Positions 26,483 through 35,558 of a DNA stretch of 39,634 nt are shown in pieces. Position 1 is the first letter of the stretch, and each line of letters begins with the position of its first letter. The stretch is from Bacillota bacterium (GTDB lineage Bacteria > Bacillota > Clostridia > Lachnospirales > Lachnospiraceae), in the NCBI GenBank assembly GCA_029779695.1, contig JAKPAB010000118.1, forward strand, positions 1 to 39,634, written 5' to 3'. The notes under the pieces were generated by a model. That model saw only the letters and a list, made by a program, of their open reading frames with translations. It was not told the origin of the DNA and did no database searches. The translations under genes and the position numbers were made by a program.

Positions 26483-26503
26483 AAGATTTATATTAACGAA
26501 TTT

Positions 26504-26533
26504 ACAAAAAACACCCGTAAGGGTGTTTTTTTT
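26504..26533 (+). terminator. Intrinsic terminator of the cooC-like/dehydratase operon
   Basis: An 11-bp stem, AAAAAACACCC (26506-26516) against GGGTGTTTTTT (26521-26531), encloses the stable loop GTAA and is followed by further T residues. Confidence 0.92.
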
Positions 26534-26641
26534 GTGGATACTTATTTGAACATAACCACAAATATATGCAGATATTTTTTGAAACAATACAAACATAAAA
26601 AAACCATATAAAATCTTATAGCCTAAAAAATTGCACAATTT

Positions 26642-26744
26642 GGGAAACCGAATCTTGTAAACATTCCATAATTGAGGAAACCAATAACGAATGCTATGAT
26701 ATAGGAAACCAAATTAGGAAACATAGTTTCCTAATATAGTTTCT
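26642..26744 (+). promoter_or_regulatory. Repeated GGAAAC elements and perfect palindrome upstream of the galactoside operon
   Basis: The 342-nt gap 26534-26875 is AT-rich and non-coding. It has GGGAAACC (26642-26649), AGGAAACCAA (26675-26684 and 26703-26712), and then TTAGGAAAC-ATA-GTTTCCTAA (26714-26734), a perfect 9-bp inverted repeat with 3-nt spacer, followed by a half site AGTTTCT (26738-26744). The pattern is that of an operator for a dimeric repressor, most likely the TetR protein encoded at 26876. A lone TATAAT lies at 26767-26772 without a good -35. Confidence 0.6.
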
Positions 26745-26837
26745 AAAAAAGTTATATTTATCAATATATAATTATAAATTTACTATTTTTTTTAAAAATA
26801 AGTTGTGTTAGATTTATATAAAATCAGACTACCGTAT

Positions 26838-26852
26838 TTCGGAAACTCCGAA
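26838..26852 (+). promoter_or_regulatory. Second palindromic operator candidate before tetR-type gene
   Basis: TTCGGA-AAC-TCCGAA is a perfect 6-bp inverted repeat with the same 3-nt spacing and the same GGAAAC core as the upstream element. It lies 23 nt before the regulator's ATG, where a bound dimer would block transcription or initiation. Confidence 0.5.
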
Positions 26853-26875
26853 TATCAAATATAGAGAGGAATATT

Positions 26876-27460
26876 ATGAGCGGATTTTTATCAAAAAGAA
26901 CAGAAATAAACAAAAAGAGGATACTTGACGGAACAGTTGAGGTGTTTCGAAAAAAGGGTTCTGGATTTACCATGAATGATATTTCCGAAGAACTGCATAT
27001 GAGTAAGAAAACAATATACACTATATTCAGGGATAAAGAGAGCCTTCTATATACGATTGTAGACTACTTTTTTGATACAGTTAAAAAGGATGAAAAGGGA
27101 ATATGGGAAAATGATCAGATAGGTACAGATGAAAAACTGATAATGCTATTGGCCGCACTTCCCGAGACTTCAAGAGATATTGATTTTACTTCGTTATACG
27201 AAGTGAAAGATAAATATCCAAGAGTCGAGAAGAGAATACAGGAGAGATTGGAGTCGGATTGGGACAAGACTATTGACCTTATTAAAAAGGGAATTAGTGA
27301 AGGCGTTTTCAGAGAATGTAACCTCACAGTATTTCAGCTGGCATTTGAAGCTTCCATCGAGAGATTCATAAAAGGTGATGAGCTTAAGGAAAACAATGTC
27401 AAATACATCGATGCACTTATAGATCTTGCTACAATGATGGTAAGAGGGATCATGAAATAG
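26876..27460 (+). CDS. TetR/AcrR family transcriptional regulator
   Basis: A 194-residue one-component regulator. The N-terminal DNA-binding domain, residues about 14-62, has the family order: KKRILDGTVEVFRKKG, then FTMNDISEELHMSKKTIYTIFRDKESLL. The rest is a helical ligand-binding and dimer domain with no recognisable ligand signature. Start ATG 26876 with AGAGAGGA upstream. It lies 11 nt before the GH2 gene, so it is the first gene of the galactoside operon and may control itself and those genes through the palindromes at 26714-26734 and 26838-26852. Sugar-responsive TetR proteins are less usual than LacI or AraC ones. Confidence 0.9.
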   Translation: MSGFLSKRTEINKKRILDGTVEVFRKKGSGFTMNDISEELHMSKKTIYTIFRDKESLLYTIVDYFFDTVKKDEKGIWENDQIGTDEKLIMLLAALPETSRDIDFTSLYEVKDKYPRVEKRIQERLESDWDKTIDLIKKGISEGVFRECNLTVFQLAFEASIERFIKGDELKENNVKYIDALIDLATMMVRGIMK

Positions 27461-27471
27461 GGGAGCTTTAA

Positions 27472-30006
27472 ATGAGAAAAAAGATTAACTTGTGTAGTGG
27501 CTGGAGATTCAGCGATGTATTTGAAGAGAGATATTTAGATACTGAGATGACAGAAGCTGACGAAGTGACACTTCCTCACAGCGTATGTGAGACACCACTT
27601 CACTATTTTGATGAAATTGATTATCAGAAATTATCTACATACCAGAAAAATTTATTTGTACCGGATGAATGGCAGGACAAGAGGGTCGTTCTTACTTTTG
27701 ACGGCGCAGCTCATAGGTCGGAAGTATATTTGAATGGGAGAGTAATAAAAAGTCATGATTGCGGATATACAGCCTTTTCAGTTGAACTGACGGATAAGCT
27801 TAATATAAATGAGGATAATCTGATCACGGTGAAGCTTGATTCAAGAGAGACTCTGGATCAGCCCCCATTCGGTTTTGTCATCGACTACATGACATATGGT
27901 GGTCTATACAGAGATGTATATTTGGAGATCACTGAGAAATCGGCTTTTGCAGATGTATTTTTTAAACCAGAAGTGACTAATATATCAGAAACATCGGAGG
28001 ATGGAAACGGTAGGTTAAGCGTTCAGTTCTCAATTACAGATTCAGCGGACAGAGATTATTTATGTAACAACACATTATCAGTAAGAGTCGATATGACGCC
28101 TTATTCTACGGACGAATCTGATAATGGTGAGAGAAAAGCAGATCAGAATCTGATCGACCATAATATAATCGATCAGAAATTATCTTATGAAATGCTTCAA
28201 AAGGGAGAATTGGATAGGTCCATAATGGACGATAAGCTACCGGACTATCTGGAGGTTTCTGGACAAATATCTGATATCAGTCTATGGAGTCCTGAAAAAC
28301 CTAGTTTATATACTGTTTCAATCGAACTAATAGGAAATGGTGAGATCATTGATACATATAATAGGACAATAGGATTTAGACAGGCTGAATTTAGAGCGGA
28401 TGGTTTTTATCTAAATGGTAATAAGTATAAAATCCGTGGAATGAACAGACATCAGAGCTTTCCATACGTGGGATATGCAATGCCTGAAAGCATGCAGCGA
28501 TATGACGCTGATATCTTAAAAAATGAAATCGGAGTCAACGCGGTTAGGACGTCTCACTATCCTCAATCCCATTATTTTATCGATGAATGTGATAAGATCG
28601 GACTTTTGGTTTTTACAGAGATACCGGGATGGCAGCATATCGGCAACAAAAATTGGCAGGATCAGGCAGTTTATAACGTATACGATATGGTTACACAGTA
28701 TAGAAATCACACTTCTATTATTCTATGGGGCGTTCGCATTAATGAGTCAGAGGATAATGATGGATTCTATTCCAGAACCAATAGACTGTGCCATTTGATA
28801 GATCCGACCAGACAGACCGGCGGAGTCCGTTGTAGGACTGCTGATAAGAATACCAATATTCAGGAGGATGTATTTACCTATAATGATTTCGTTCACAGTG
28901 GACAGAATCAGGGATGCTTGAAAAAAGAAAAGTCTACCAATGATATGAATAAGGGATATTTGGTATCTGAATATAACGGCCATATGTATCCTACTAAAAA
29001 GTACGATTCAGAAGACCACAGACTTGCTCATACACTTAGACATGCCAATGTTTTAAATGCTGTAGCAGAGGAGTCGGACATTGCCGGTTCGTTTGCATGG
29101 TGTATGTTTGATTATAATACGCATAAAGATTTTGGAAGCGGCGACAGAATATGTTATCACGGTGTCTGTGATATGTTTAGAAATCTAAAAAGTGCAGCAT
29201 ATGTCTATGGAGCAGAGGGACTTACTAAGCCGGTTCTCGAAGTTACATCCACAATGGATATAGGGGAACATCCTGCCTGCAACAGAGGAGACGTGTACAT
29301 AATTTCTAACGCAGATTCGGTCAGAATGTATAAATCAGATAAGCTTCTGAAGGAGTATTTTCCGAAGGACTCCAAGTACAAGGGGCTAAAGCATGGTCCT
29401 ATACTTATTGATGATTTTATCGGTGACGGACTGGTGGAAGAGGAACATATGTCCATGGAACAGGCTGCGATCACCAAGGATCTTCTTAATAAGTATTCTA
29501 TCAATAAGGGCAAAATGACTGTAGGAATGCTATGGGATGCGCTCAGGCTGGTACTTAGATATCATATGAGCATGTCAGAAGCGATTCCTCTGTATCAGAA
29601 ATATATAGGAAATTGGGGCGGCGAATCTATTGAATACCGATTCGATGCTGTTATAAATAATGAAGTCGTAAAATCAAAGATAGAAGCACCGATACACAGC
29701 GTTCATATGGGCATCAAAGCATCTGCAACGGTACTTTATGTTGGAGAGACCTATGATGTGGCAGAGATAAGAGTATTTGCCTGTGATGAGAATGAAAATG
29801 TTCTTCCATTTTATAATGATCCATTGATCATTCATACAGAGGGACCTATTTCTATTATAGGCCCAGAAGTTATCAGCTTTGACGGTGGTATGACCGGGAT
29901 ATATGTGAGGACTACCGGAGAAGAGGGAGACTGTAGAGTGATACTACAGAGTCAGAATATGCCACCGATTGTAAAGAAACTAAGAGTAGAAAAAAGGATT
30001 GTTTAA
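27472..30006 (+). CDS. Glycoside hydrolase family 2, beta-galactosidase-like
   Basis: An 844-residue cytoplasmic (no signal peptide) glycosidase. Domain order: sugar-binding jelly-roll at 1-160 (WQDKRVVLTFDGAAHRSEVYLNG, GGLYRDVYL), Ig-like domain to about 305, then the TIM barrel beginning near GFRQAEF with RGMNRHQSFPYVG. The acid/base is Glu425 in RINESED and the nucleophile Glu500 in SEYNG; VRTSHYPQSHYFIDECD is the usual barrel block. Residues about 205-265 form an odd Asp/Gln/Ile-rich insertion in the second domain (NLIDHNIIDQKLS). Start ATG 27472 with GGGGAG upstream. Beta-galactosidase is the likeliest activity given GH36 and GPH neighbours; beta-glucuronidase or mannosidase cannot be excluded. 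Confidence 0.88.
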   Translation: MRKKINLCSGWRFSDVFEERYLDTEMTEADEVTLPHSVCETPLHYFDEIDYQKLSTYQKNLFVPDEWQDKRVVLTFDGAAHRSEVYLNGRVIKSHDCGYTAFSVELTDKLNINEDNLITVKLDSRETLDQPPFGFVIDYMTYGGLYRDVYLEITEKSAFADVFFKPEVTNISETSEDGNGRLSVQFSITDSADRDYLCNNTLSVRVDMTPYSTDESDNGERKADQNLIDHNIIDQKLSYEMLQKGELDRSIMDDKLPDYLEVSGQISDISLWSPEKPSLYTVSIELIGNGEIIDTYNRTIGFRQAEFRADGFYLNGNKYKIRGMNRHQSFPYVGYAMPESMQRYDADILKNEIGVNAVRTSHYPQSHYFIDECDKIGLLVFTEIPGWQHIGNKNWQDQAVYNVYDMVTQYRNHTSIILWGVRINESEDNDGFYSRTNRLCHLIDPTRQTGGVRCRTADKNTNIQEDVFTYNDFVHSGQNQGCLKKEKSTNDMNKGYLVSEYNGHMYPTKKYDSEDHRLAHTLRHANVLNAVAEESDIAGSFAWCMFDYNTHKDFGSGDRICYHGVCDMFRNLKSAAYVYGAEGLTKPVLEVTSTMDIGEHPACNRGDVYIISNADSVRMYKSDKLLKEYFPKDSKYKGLKHGPILIDDFIGDGLVEEEHMSMEQAAITKDLLNKYSINKGKMTVGMLWDALRLVLRYHMSMSEAIPLYQKYIGNWGGESIEYRFDAVINNEVVKSKIEAPIHSVHMGIKASATVLYVGETYDVAEIRVFACDENENVLPFYNDPLIIHTEGPISIIGPEVISFDGGMTGIYVRTTGEEGDCRVILQSQNMPPIVKKLRVEKRIV

Positions 30007-31472
30007 TGATGGAAAACAGATCAAAGGTTATTTTCGGCAATGTGATGCCTGATAAGGTATACAAAAAAGCTATTAAATCAAAAAATAAGTACATCAAAAA
30101 GTTTGGTGATGATTCATCGACAGATTATAAGGTCATAGTCAGAAAGAATCCTGTAATAGGAGACTCACTGGGAGTAAATGATATTAGACTTGAAAATAGT
30201 GAGAGCCCTGAAGAGTTTGATACTGAAAAGGGAATCATCGTTAGTAATATCAGAATGGGATTCGGACATTACAGGATCTCAATGGCCATGGCATCTGCAG
30301 CCAATGCCCTTGGATACAAGCCATACTGGCTGGATCTCAATTCTTTCCCTGAGACCACATGCACCAAGGTTATTTCGGCACAGAATGATCTGTATTCATT
30401 AGGTTCTAGGCTATCAAAAAATGCTCTTTTTAATAAGCTTGTGTGGGAACCCATGAACTATGAAGGATTCAGAGCTCTTTCATATAATGCTGCAGATCAG
30501 AAGAATGCAGAGCTTATGGCTCCTGTATATAAAAATATTCCCAAATCTATTCCGGTAGTAGGAACTCATGTATGGCCTGCGCAATCAGCTATACATGCAG
30601 GAATGAAAAATGTAGTTAATGCGATTCCTGATAACTGGCCAATGGCACTTCATCTGTCAGAAGGATCAGTTCACACTATTCAGACCAGAAATGCATATAT
30701 GGGCTATAAGATATTAAACGGAATGAACAAAGACAAGGTCAACAAGCCTATGCCTAACGATGCTTTGTTATATACAGGTCATTATATCGATCATGAACTG
30801 GTTTCCAATATAGAGATTGACTGTGATAGAAGAATTGCCAGAAAGAAAAATGACAAGCCTATGAGATTCCTCCTTACGATAGGTGGAGCAGGAGCTCAAA
30901 AGGAAATATTTGCAGCAATAATAAGCTATATTCTGCCACTTGTAAGATCTAAAAAGGCAGTTCTATATGTTAATGTAGGTGATTATAAGAATGTATGGGA
31001 TGAACTTATCAAAGAGATCCCGGATATGAATGATGTATCCAAAGAGCATTTTGATGATTTCAAATCAGCATCAGATTTTGCAGAAGCTGCACTTGAAGGG
31101 GATGTAGATGGAATCCATGGATTCTATCACAACAATATTTTTGAAGCAGTTTATATCACAAACCTCCTTATGAGAAGCTGTGATGTTCTGGTAACCAAAC
31201 CATCGGAATTGGCATTTTACCCTGTTCCGAAGCTTTTTATCAAGAGAGTTGGTAAGCATGAGATGTGGGGAGCTATTCATTCTGCAGAAATAGGAGATGG
31301 TACTCTTGAGTGTAGGGATATCCCACATACTCTTCAGATGCTGGATTTGTTTTTACAGGATGACAAGATGCTCACGGATATGTGTGATTGTATTAAAATG
31401 AATAAAAAAATGGGCATCTATGATGGTGCTTACAATGTTATAAAGATCGCAATGGGGCTGAAAAACAAATAA
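30006..31472 (+). CDS. GT-B-fold glycosyltransferase-like protein of unknown function
   Basis: A 488-residue soluble protein that I cannot assign to a named family. Three blocks suggest a GT-B fold of the MurG/MGDG synthase kind: IRMGFGHYRISMAMASAANA near 80-100 (a glycine-rich first loop), LLTIGGAGAQKEIF near 293-306 (start of the second Rossmann domain), and LVTKPSELAFYPVPKLFI near 394-411 (the donor-site KP.ELA block). ATG 30006 overlaps the GH2 stop (TAATG) with AAAGGA upstream, so it is translationally coupled to a galactosidase. That position suggests a role with galactosides, for example a transferase or phosphorylase-like enzyme; this is inference. No membrane segment is seen. Confidence 0.7.
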   Translation: MMENRSKVIFGNVMPDKVYKKAIKSKNKYIKKFGDDSSTDYKVIVRKNPVIGDSLGVNDIRLENSESPEEFDTEKGIIVSNIRMGFGHYRISMAMASAANALGYKPYWLDLNSFPETTCTKVISAQNDLYSLGSRLSKNALFNKLVWEPMNYEGFRALSYNAADQKNAELMAPVYKNIPKSIPVVGTHVWPAQSAIHAGMKNVVNAIPDNWPMALHLSEGSVHTIQTRNAYMGYKILNGMNKDKVNKPMPNDALLYTGHYIDHELVSNIEIDCDRRIARKKNDKPMRFLLTIGGAGAQKEIFAAIISYILPLVRSKKAVLYVNVGDYKNVWDELIKEIPDMNDVSKEHFDDFKSASDFAEAALEGDVDGIHGFYHNNIFEAVYITNLLMRSCDVLVTKPSELAFYPVPKLFIKRVGKHEMWGAIHSAEIGDGTLECRDIPHTLQMLDLFLQDDKMLTDMCDCIKMNKKMGIYDGAYNVIKIAMGLKNK

Positions 31473-31556
31473 TTATTAGAATATATATCTAAATATCAAA
31501 ATTTATTTTTTATCAGATTAAAAATAAAAGTTAAATATAAGAGAGGGACAAATAAA

Positions 31557-32978
31557 ATGAAAAAGGAATTAACAAAAAAAATAATCTGGCTTTTTGCCAT
31601 CGGCCAGTTGGGATGGAGTCTTTTATCAGCACTCATCACAAACTGGGTAACTACATTTTATCAGCCTGATAAGGAAATGCTCAACGCAGGTCAGACCATA
31701 TTTTTTTCTCAGAATAAGGTAATATTTGGAGCACTTACGATTCTAGGAGGTGTATTTGCCTTTGGTCGTCTATGGGATGCTATTACAGATCCTGTTATAG
31801 CAAATCTTTCAGACAAGAGCAAAAACCCTAAGGGACGTCGTATCCCTTTTATGGCAAAAGCAGCAATTCCTTTAGCTATATCAACAGTTCTTGTATACTG
31901 GTGTCCTATTAATGGAAGCTCAAAAGTAAATGGCTGGTGGGTATTTGCCATGCTGATCCTTTTTTACCTGTTTATGACTATATATTGTACACCTTATAAT
32001 TCTCTTATTGCCGAGCTTTCCAGCAATCAGAAAGAACTTACTGACATCTCAACAGCAATTTCATTTACATTTATATTTGGCGCTGCCATCGGATATTCAG
32101 CTCCTTTTATATGGGGACCTCTTACCGGAGTTCTTGGAAGCAGAGTAATGGCGATCAGAATTACATTTATGATCCTTGCTGTAATAGGCCTTATATGCCT
32201 GCTTGTTCCGGTACTTACGATCAATGAAAAAGATTATGTAAGAGTAAAAGATGAAGAAATTGATACCCAGTCCAATGTATTTCAATCTCTTGGCAAGACA
32301 TTCAAAAACAAGGATTTCCTTACATTTGTAACATCAGACGTCTGCTACTGGATAGCGATCACTATGTTCCAGACAGGACTTCCATTCTTCGTAACTTCAC
32401 TTATGAAGCTGGATGAGTCATACAACACGATCCTGTTTATGGCAATGACATTAATGTCAGTTCTATGCTATGTACCTGTTAACAGAATAGTTCGTAAGGG
32501 CAAGCTTATGAAGAAGCATATGATAATTTTTGCATTTGTCCAGTTTGCTGTTGTATACCTCGTAACATCCTTTTCAACAGGCAAGGCTGATACGAATAAC
32601 GGACTTATCTTCGGAATCCTTATTGTTGTTCTTGCAGCTGTTCCTATGGCCATTCTCGGAATCATTCCTCAGACCATCGTTGCAGATGTGGCAAAGGAGG
32701 ACGAGATCAATACAGGAGAGAACAGAGATGGTATGTTCTTCGCAGCTCGTACTTTTTCCATGAAACTTGGTCAGGCAGTTGCAACGATTCTATTCACATC
32801 ACTTGCTACTATTGGGGCCACTTATGACAAGCATGGCAAGCTTTTGTCATCAACAGGTCAGGGATACAGAACGGCAGCATTTGTATGTGCGATAGCCTGC
32901 TTTGCAGCAGCAATTGTCCTGAATTTCTATAATGAAAAGAAAGTAATGAATACACTTAAAAAAGCAGAAGAAGCATAA
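31557..32978 (+). CDS. Glycoside-pentoside-hexuronide (GPH) cation:sugar symporter
   Basis: A 473-residue MFS transporter with about 12 helices. FGRLWDAITDPVIANLSDKS is the GPH (MelB/LacS/XynB) signature, and GRRIPFM after it is the family's loop 2-3 motif. TPYNSLIAEL and IIPQTIVADVAKEDEINTGENRDGMFF mark helices 4 and 10. No IIA-like C-terminal domain is present, unlike LacS. It lies 84 nt after the GT-B-like gene and 69 nt before the GH36 gene, so it probably imports an alpha- or beta-galactoside such as melibiose, raffinose or galactosyl oligosaccharides. Start ATG 31557 with GAGAGGGA upstream. Confidence 0.92.
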   Translation: MKKELTKKIIWLFAIGQLGWSLLSALITNWVTTFYQPDKEMLNAGQTIFFSQNKVIFGALTILGGVFAFGRLWDAITDPVIANLSDKSKNPKGRRIPFMAKAAIPLAISTVLVYWCPINGSSKVNGWWVFAMLILFYLFMTIYCTPYNSLIAELSSNQKELTDISTAISFTFIFGAAIGYSAPFIWGPLTGVLGSRVMAIRITFMILAVIGLICLLVPVLTINEKDYVRVKDEEIDTQSNVFQSLGKTFKNKDFLTFVTSDVCYWIAITMFQTGLPFFVTSLMKLDESYNTILFMAMTLMSVLCYVPVNRIVRKGKLMKKHMIIFAFVQFAVVYLVTSFSTGKADTNNGLIFGILIVVLAAVPMAILGIIPQTIVADVAKEDEINTGENRDGMFFAARTFSMKLGQAVATILFTSLATIGATYDKHGKLLSSTGQGYRTAAFVCAIACFAAAIVLNFYNEKKVMNTLKKAEEA

Positions 32979-33006
32979 AAAGCATAAAAAGCATAATAAG
33001 CATTAT
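32971..33006 (+). repeat. Four 9-bp tandem repeats across the symporter stop codon
   Basis: AAGCATAAA (32971-32979), AAGCATAAA (32980-32988), AAGCATAAT (32989-32997) and AAGCATTAT (32998-33006). The first copy supplies the TAA stop (32976-32978). As the unit is a multiple of three, further stops recur in the same frame every 9 bases. Confidence 0.85.
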
Positions 33007-33047
33007 AATCATAAATAAAGTTTGATCTTACATTTTAAGGAGATAAC

Positions 33048-35450
33048 ATGATTTCTATTTTCGAAAATAACGTTTTCGTCCTGGATACCAATAAAACTAC
33101 ATATGCATTTCGTGTAATGGAGACTGGTCAGTTGGAACATCTTTACTATGGACCACATATACATGTAGATGCCGATACAGAGCTCGGAGATTCACACTGT
33201 ACAGCTCATGGAAACAGCACACTGTATGACAATTCTCATCCCGAATTTTCTCTTGAGGATGTGGATCTGGAATGCTCATCTTATGGCAAGGGTGATATAA
33301 GAGAACCCATGATTGAAATAACGGCACCGGATGGTTCTAGAACGCTGGATCTCGTATATGACAGTCATGAGCTGCTAGATAATAAGGTTGTTTTCGATAC
33401 TCTTCCTACATCATATGATGATGAGGGAAACTCGGATCATATTGTGATAACACTTTGGGACAAAAATCATGGATATAGATTAAAGCTATATTACAGTGTA
33501 TATCCTGACAATGATGTGATAACCAGAAGCGCATGTTTTATCAATTCGTCTGATGACAAAGTAGAATTAAACAGAGCAATGGGTGCTCTTATCGATTTTC
33601 CTAAAAGTGGCTACAAGATCACATCTTTTCATGGAACATGGACTCGGGAAATGGGACGATATGATACGGTCCTTACCGGTGGCAAATATGTGAATTCTAG
33701 TTTCACAGGAACTTCATCATCCAGAAGCAACCCTCTTGTCCTGATGGCAAGAGATAATACAGATGAGGATATGGGACTTTGCTTTGGATTCAACACAGTT
33801 TATAGCGGCAATCATTATGAAGCTTTCGAGGTCAACTCTTTTGGCAAGACAAGATTTGTAGCTGGCATCAATCCGGCATGCTTTTCTTTTACCCTTGAAA
33901 AGGGTGAGAAATTTGAGATACCGGAGGTCGTAATGACCTGTTCGGATAAGGGATATAATGGCATAAGCTGTAATTTCCATGGATTTGTGAGAAAACATAT
34001 CATACGAGGAAAATATAGAGATGCACTTCGTCCTGTTTTATTAAATAGTTGGGAGGCCAATTATTTCAATATTGACGAAGGAAAGCTCACCAGACTTGCA
34101 AAAAAGGGCAAGGAAGCGGGAGTGGAACTATTCGTTATGGATGATGGATGGTTCGGTGAGAGAAATGATGATAAAAGGGCTCTTGGCGACTGGACAGAAA
34201 ATAAAAAGAAACTTCCTGGAGGATTAAAAGGTATTGCCGATAAGATTCATGGAATCGGAATGGACTTTGGAGTATGGATCGAGCCTGAGATGATCAATGC
34301 TGATTCTGATCTATATAGAGCTAATCCGGACTGGAGCATGGAGATACCGGGAATGGATCATTCCGAGGGACGTAACCAGAGGTTACTAGACCTGGCCAAT
34401 CCGGATGTCGTAGACTATATGATAGAGGCCATCTCAAAAATATTAAAATCGGCGGATATTAACTATGTTAAGTGGGATATGAATAGAATCGTATCAGATG
34501 TGTATAGCAGATATCTACCGGCTGAGAGACAAGGAGAGGTCCTTCACAGATATTGTATGGGATTCTATCATATGGCAAGAGAGCTTACCGAGAGATTCCC
34601 TGATATACTTTTTGAGGGATGTGCCGCAGGCGGCAACAGATTCGATCTCGGTGCCCTTTGTTATTTCCCTCAGATATGGGCAAGTGATAATACTGATGCA
34701 ATCAGCAGGCTGACTATTCAGAATGGTTATAGCTATGGCTATCCACAGAATTCATATACCGCACATATAAGTGATGTACCGAATCATCAGACGCTTAGAT
34801 CTACATCACTATATACCAGGGCAGCAGTGGCCTCATTTGGTAATTTTGGATTGGAACTTAATCTTACTGATATGTCAGGCAATGAGTTAGAGAATATAAA
34901 ATATTGCATTGATACATATAAGAGCCATAGAGAGATATTTCAGATGGGACAGATGTACCGCGGAAGGCATGATGATATTACGGAATGGACAATTGTATCT
35001 GGGGATAAAAAGCATGCGGTAGGGCTTATCGCAAAAAATAAGATCGAACCGGCAGATCCCCATCTCACATATTTTGCCAAGGGCCTTGATCCAGAGAAAA
35101 AATATCATTTTGGAAATGATCCACATAAAGTAAGTGTCAAAACATTTGGTAGTCTGGTCAATACAGTAGGTCTTCCGGTACATGTAAAACAGAATTCAGC
35201 TCTTCATAATGTGATAGATCATTTCTATCATCTTGATGGTGAAGCAGAGGATACTGATAAATACGGTGATACTCTTATGAACGCAGGTCAGAAACTGAGA
35301 CAGTCTTATATCGGAACAGGGATCGAAGGAGTAAGAGTCGTAAAGGACTTTGACAGCAGGATGTATTTTATGGACGAAGTTCAGACAGTAGATGCTGGTA
35401 TTATGCTTGAAAACAAGTCAGATGGAAAATCTATGGGATCCGATAAGTGA
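33048..35450 (+). CDS. Alpha-galactosidase, glycoside hydrolase family 36
   Basis: An 800-residue cytoplasmic enzyme (no signal peptide) that removes alpha-1,6-galactose. The N-terminal beta domain holds the usual HIDADTELGD-like and FHGTWTREMG blocks; the barrel starts near 340. Signature segments are FVMDDGWFG (Asp365/366), DFGVWIEPEM, NYVKWDMNR with nucleophile Asp477, EGCAAGGNRFDLG and IWASDNTDA with acid/base Asp547. These catalytic positions nearly coincide with those of the Geobacillus AgaA/AgaB enzymes. It is about 70 residues longer than those; the extra part is in the C-terminal region after about 700. Start ATG 33048 with perfect AAGGAG. Together with the symporter it forms a raffinose-type utilisation unit. 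Confidence 0.95.
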   Translation: MISIFENNVFVLDTNKTTYAFRVMETGQLEHLYYGPHIHVDADTELGDSHCTAHGNSTLYDNSHPEFSLEDVDLECSSYGKGDIREPMIEITAPDGSRTLDLVYDSHELLDNKVVFDTLPTSYDDEGNSDHIVITLWDKNHGYRLKLYYSVYPDNDVITRSACFINSSDDKVELNRAMGALIDFPKSGYKITSFHGTWTREMGRYDTVLTGGKYVNSSFTGTSSSRSNPLVLMARDNTDEDMGLCFGFNTVYSGNHYEAFEVNSFGKTRFVAGINPACFSFTLEKGEKFEIPEVVMTCSDKGYNGISCNFHGFVRKHIIRGKYRDALRPVLLNSWEANYFNIDEGKLTRLAKKGKEAGVELFVMDDGWFGERNDDKRALGDWTENKKKLPGGLKGIADKIHGIGMDFGVWIEPEMINADSDLYRANPDWSMEIPGMDHSEGRNQRLLDLANPDVVDYMIEAISKILKSADINYVKWDMNRIVSDVYSRYLPAERQGEVLHRYCMGFYHMARELTERFPDILFEGCAAGGNRFDLGALCYFPQIWASDNTDAISRLTIQNGYSYGYPQNSYTAHISDVPNHQTLRSTSLYTRAAVASFGNFGLELNLTDMSGNELENIKYCIDTYKSHREIFQMGQMYRGRHDDITEWTIVSGDKKHAVGLIAKNKIEPADPHLTYFAKGLDPEKKYHFGNDPHKVSVKTFGSLVNTVGLPVHVKQNSALHNVIDHFYHLDGEAEDTDKYGDTLMNAGQKLRQSYIGTGIEGVRVVKDFDSRMYFMDEVQTVDAGIMLENKSDGKSMGSDK

Positions 35451-35558
35451 CATGTGACCTTTTCCAATAGCTATATTTTATCTAAAATTGTGACAAGATA
35501 TGTATTTTGTTAATGATTATGAAGTAATATGTAATAAATGATATAAAAAGGAGGAAGC

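Noticed and set aside
26642-26744. GGAAAC repeats as a CRISPR or attachment site
   Set aside because: Copies are 6-10 bases, in both orientations and at irregular spacing, which fits an operator better.
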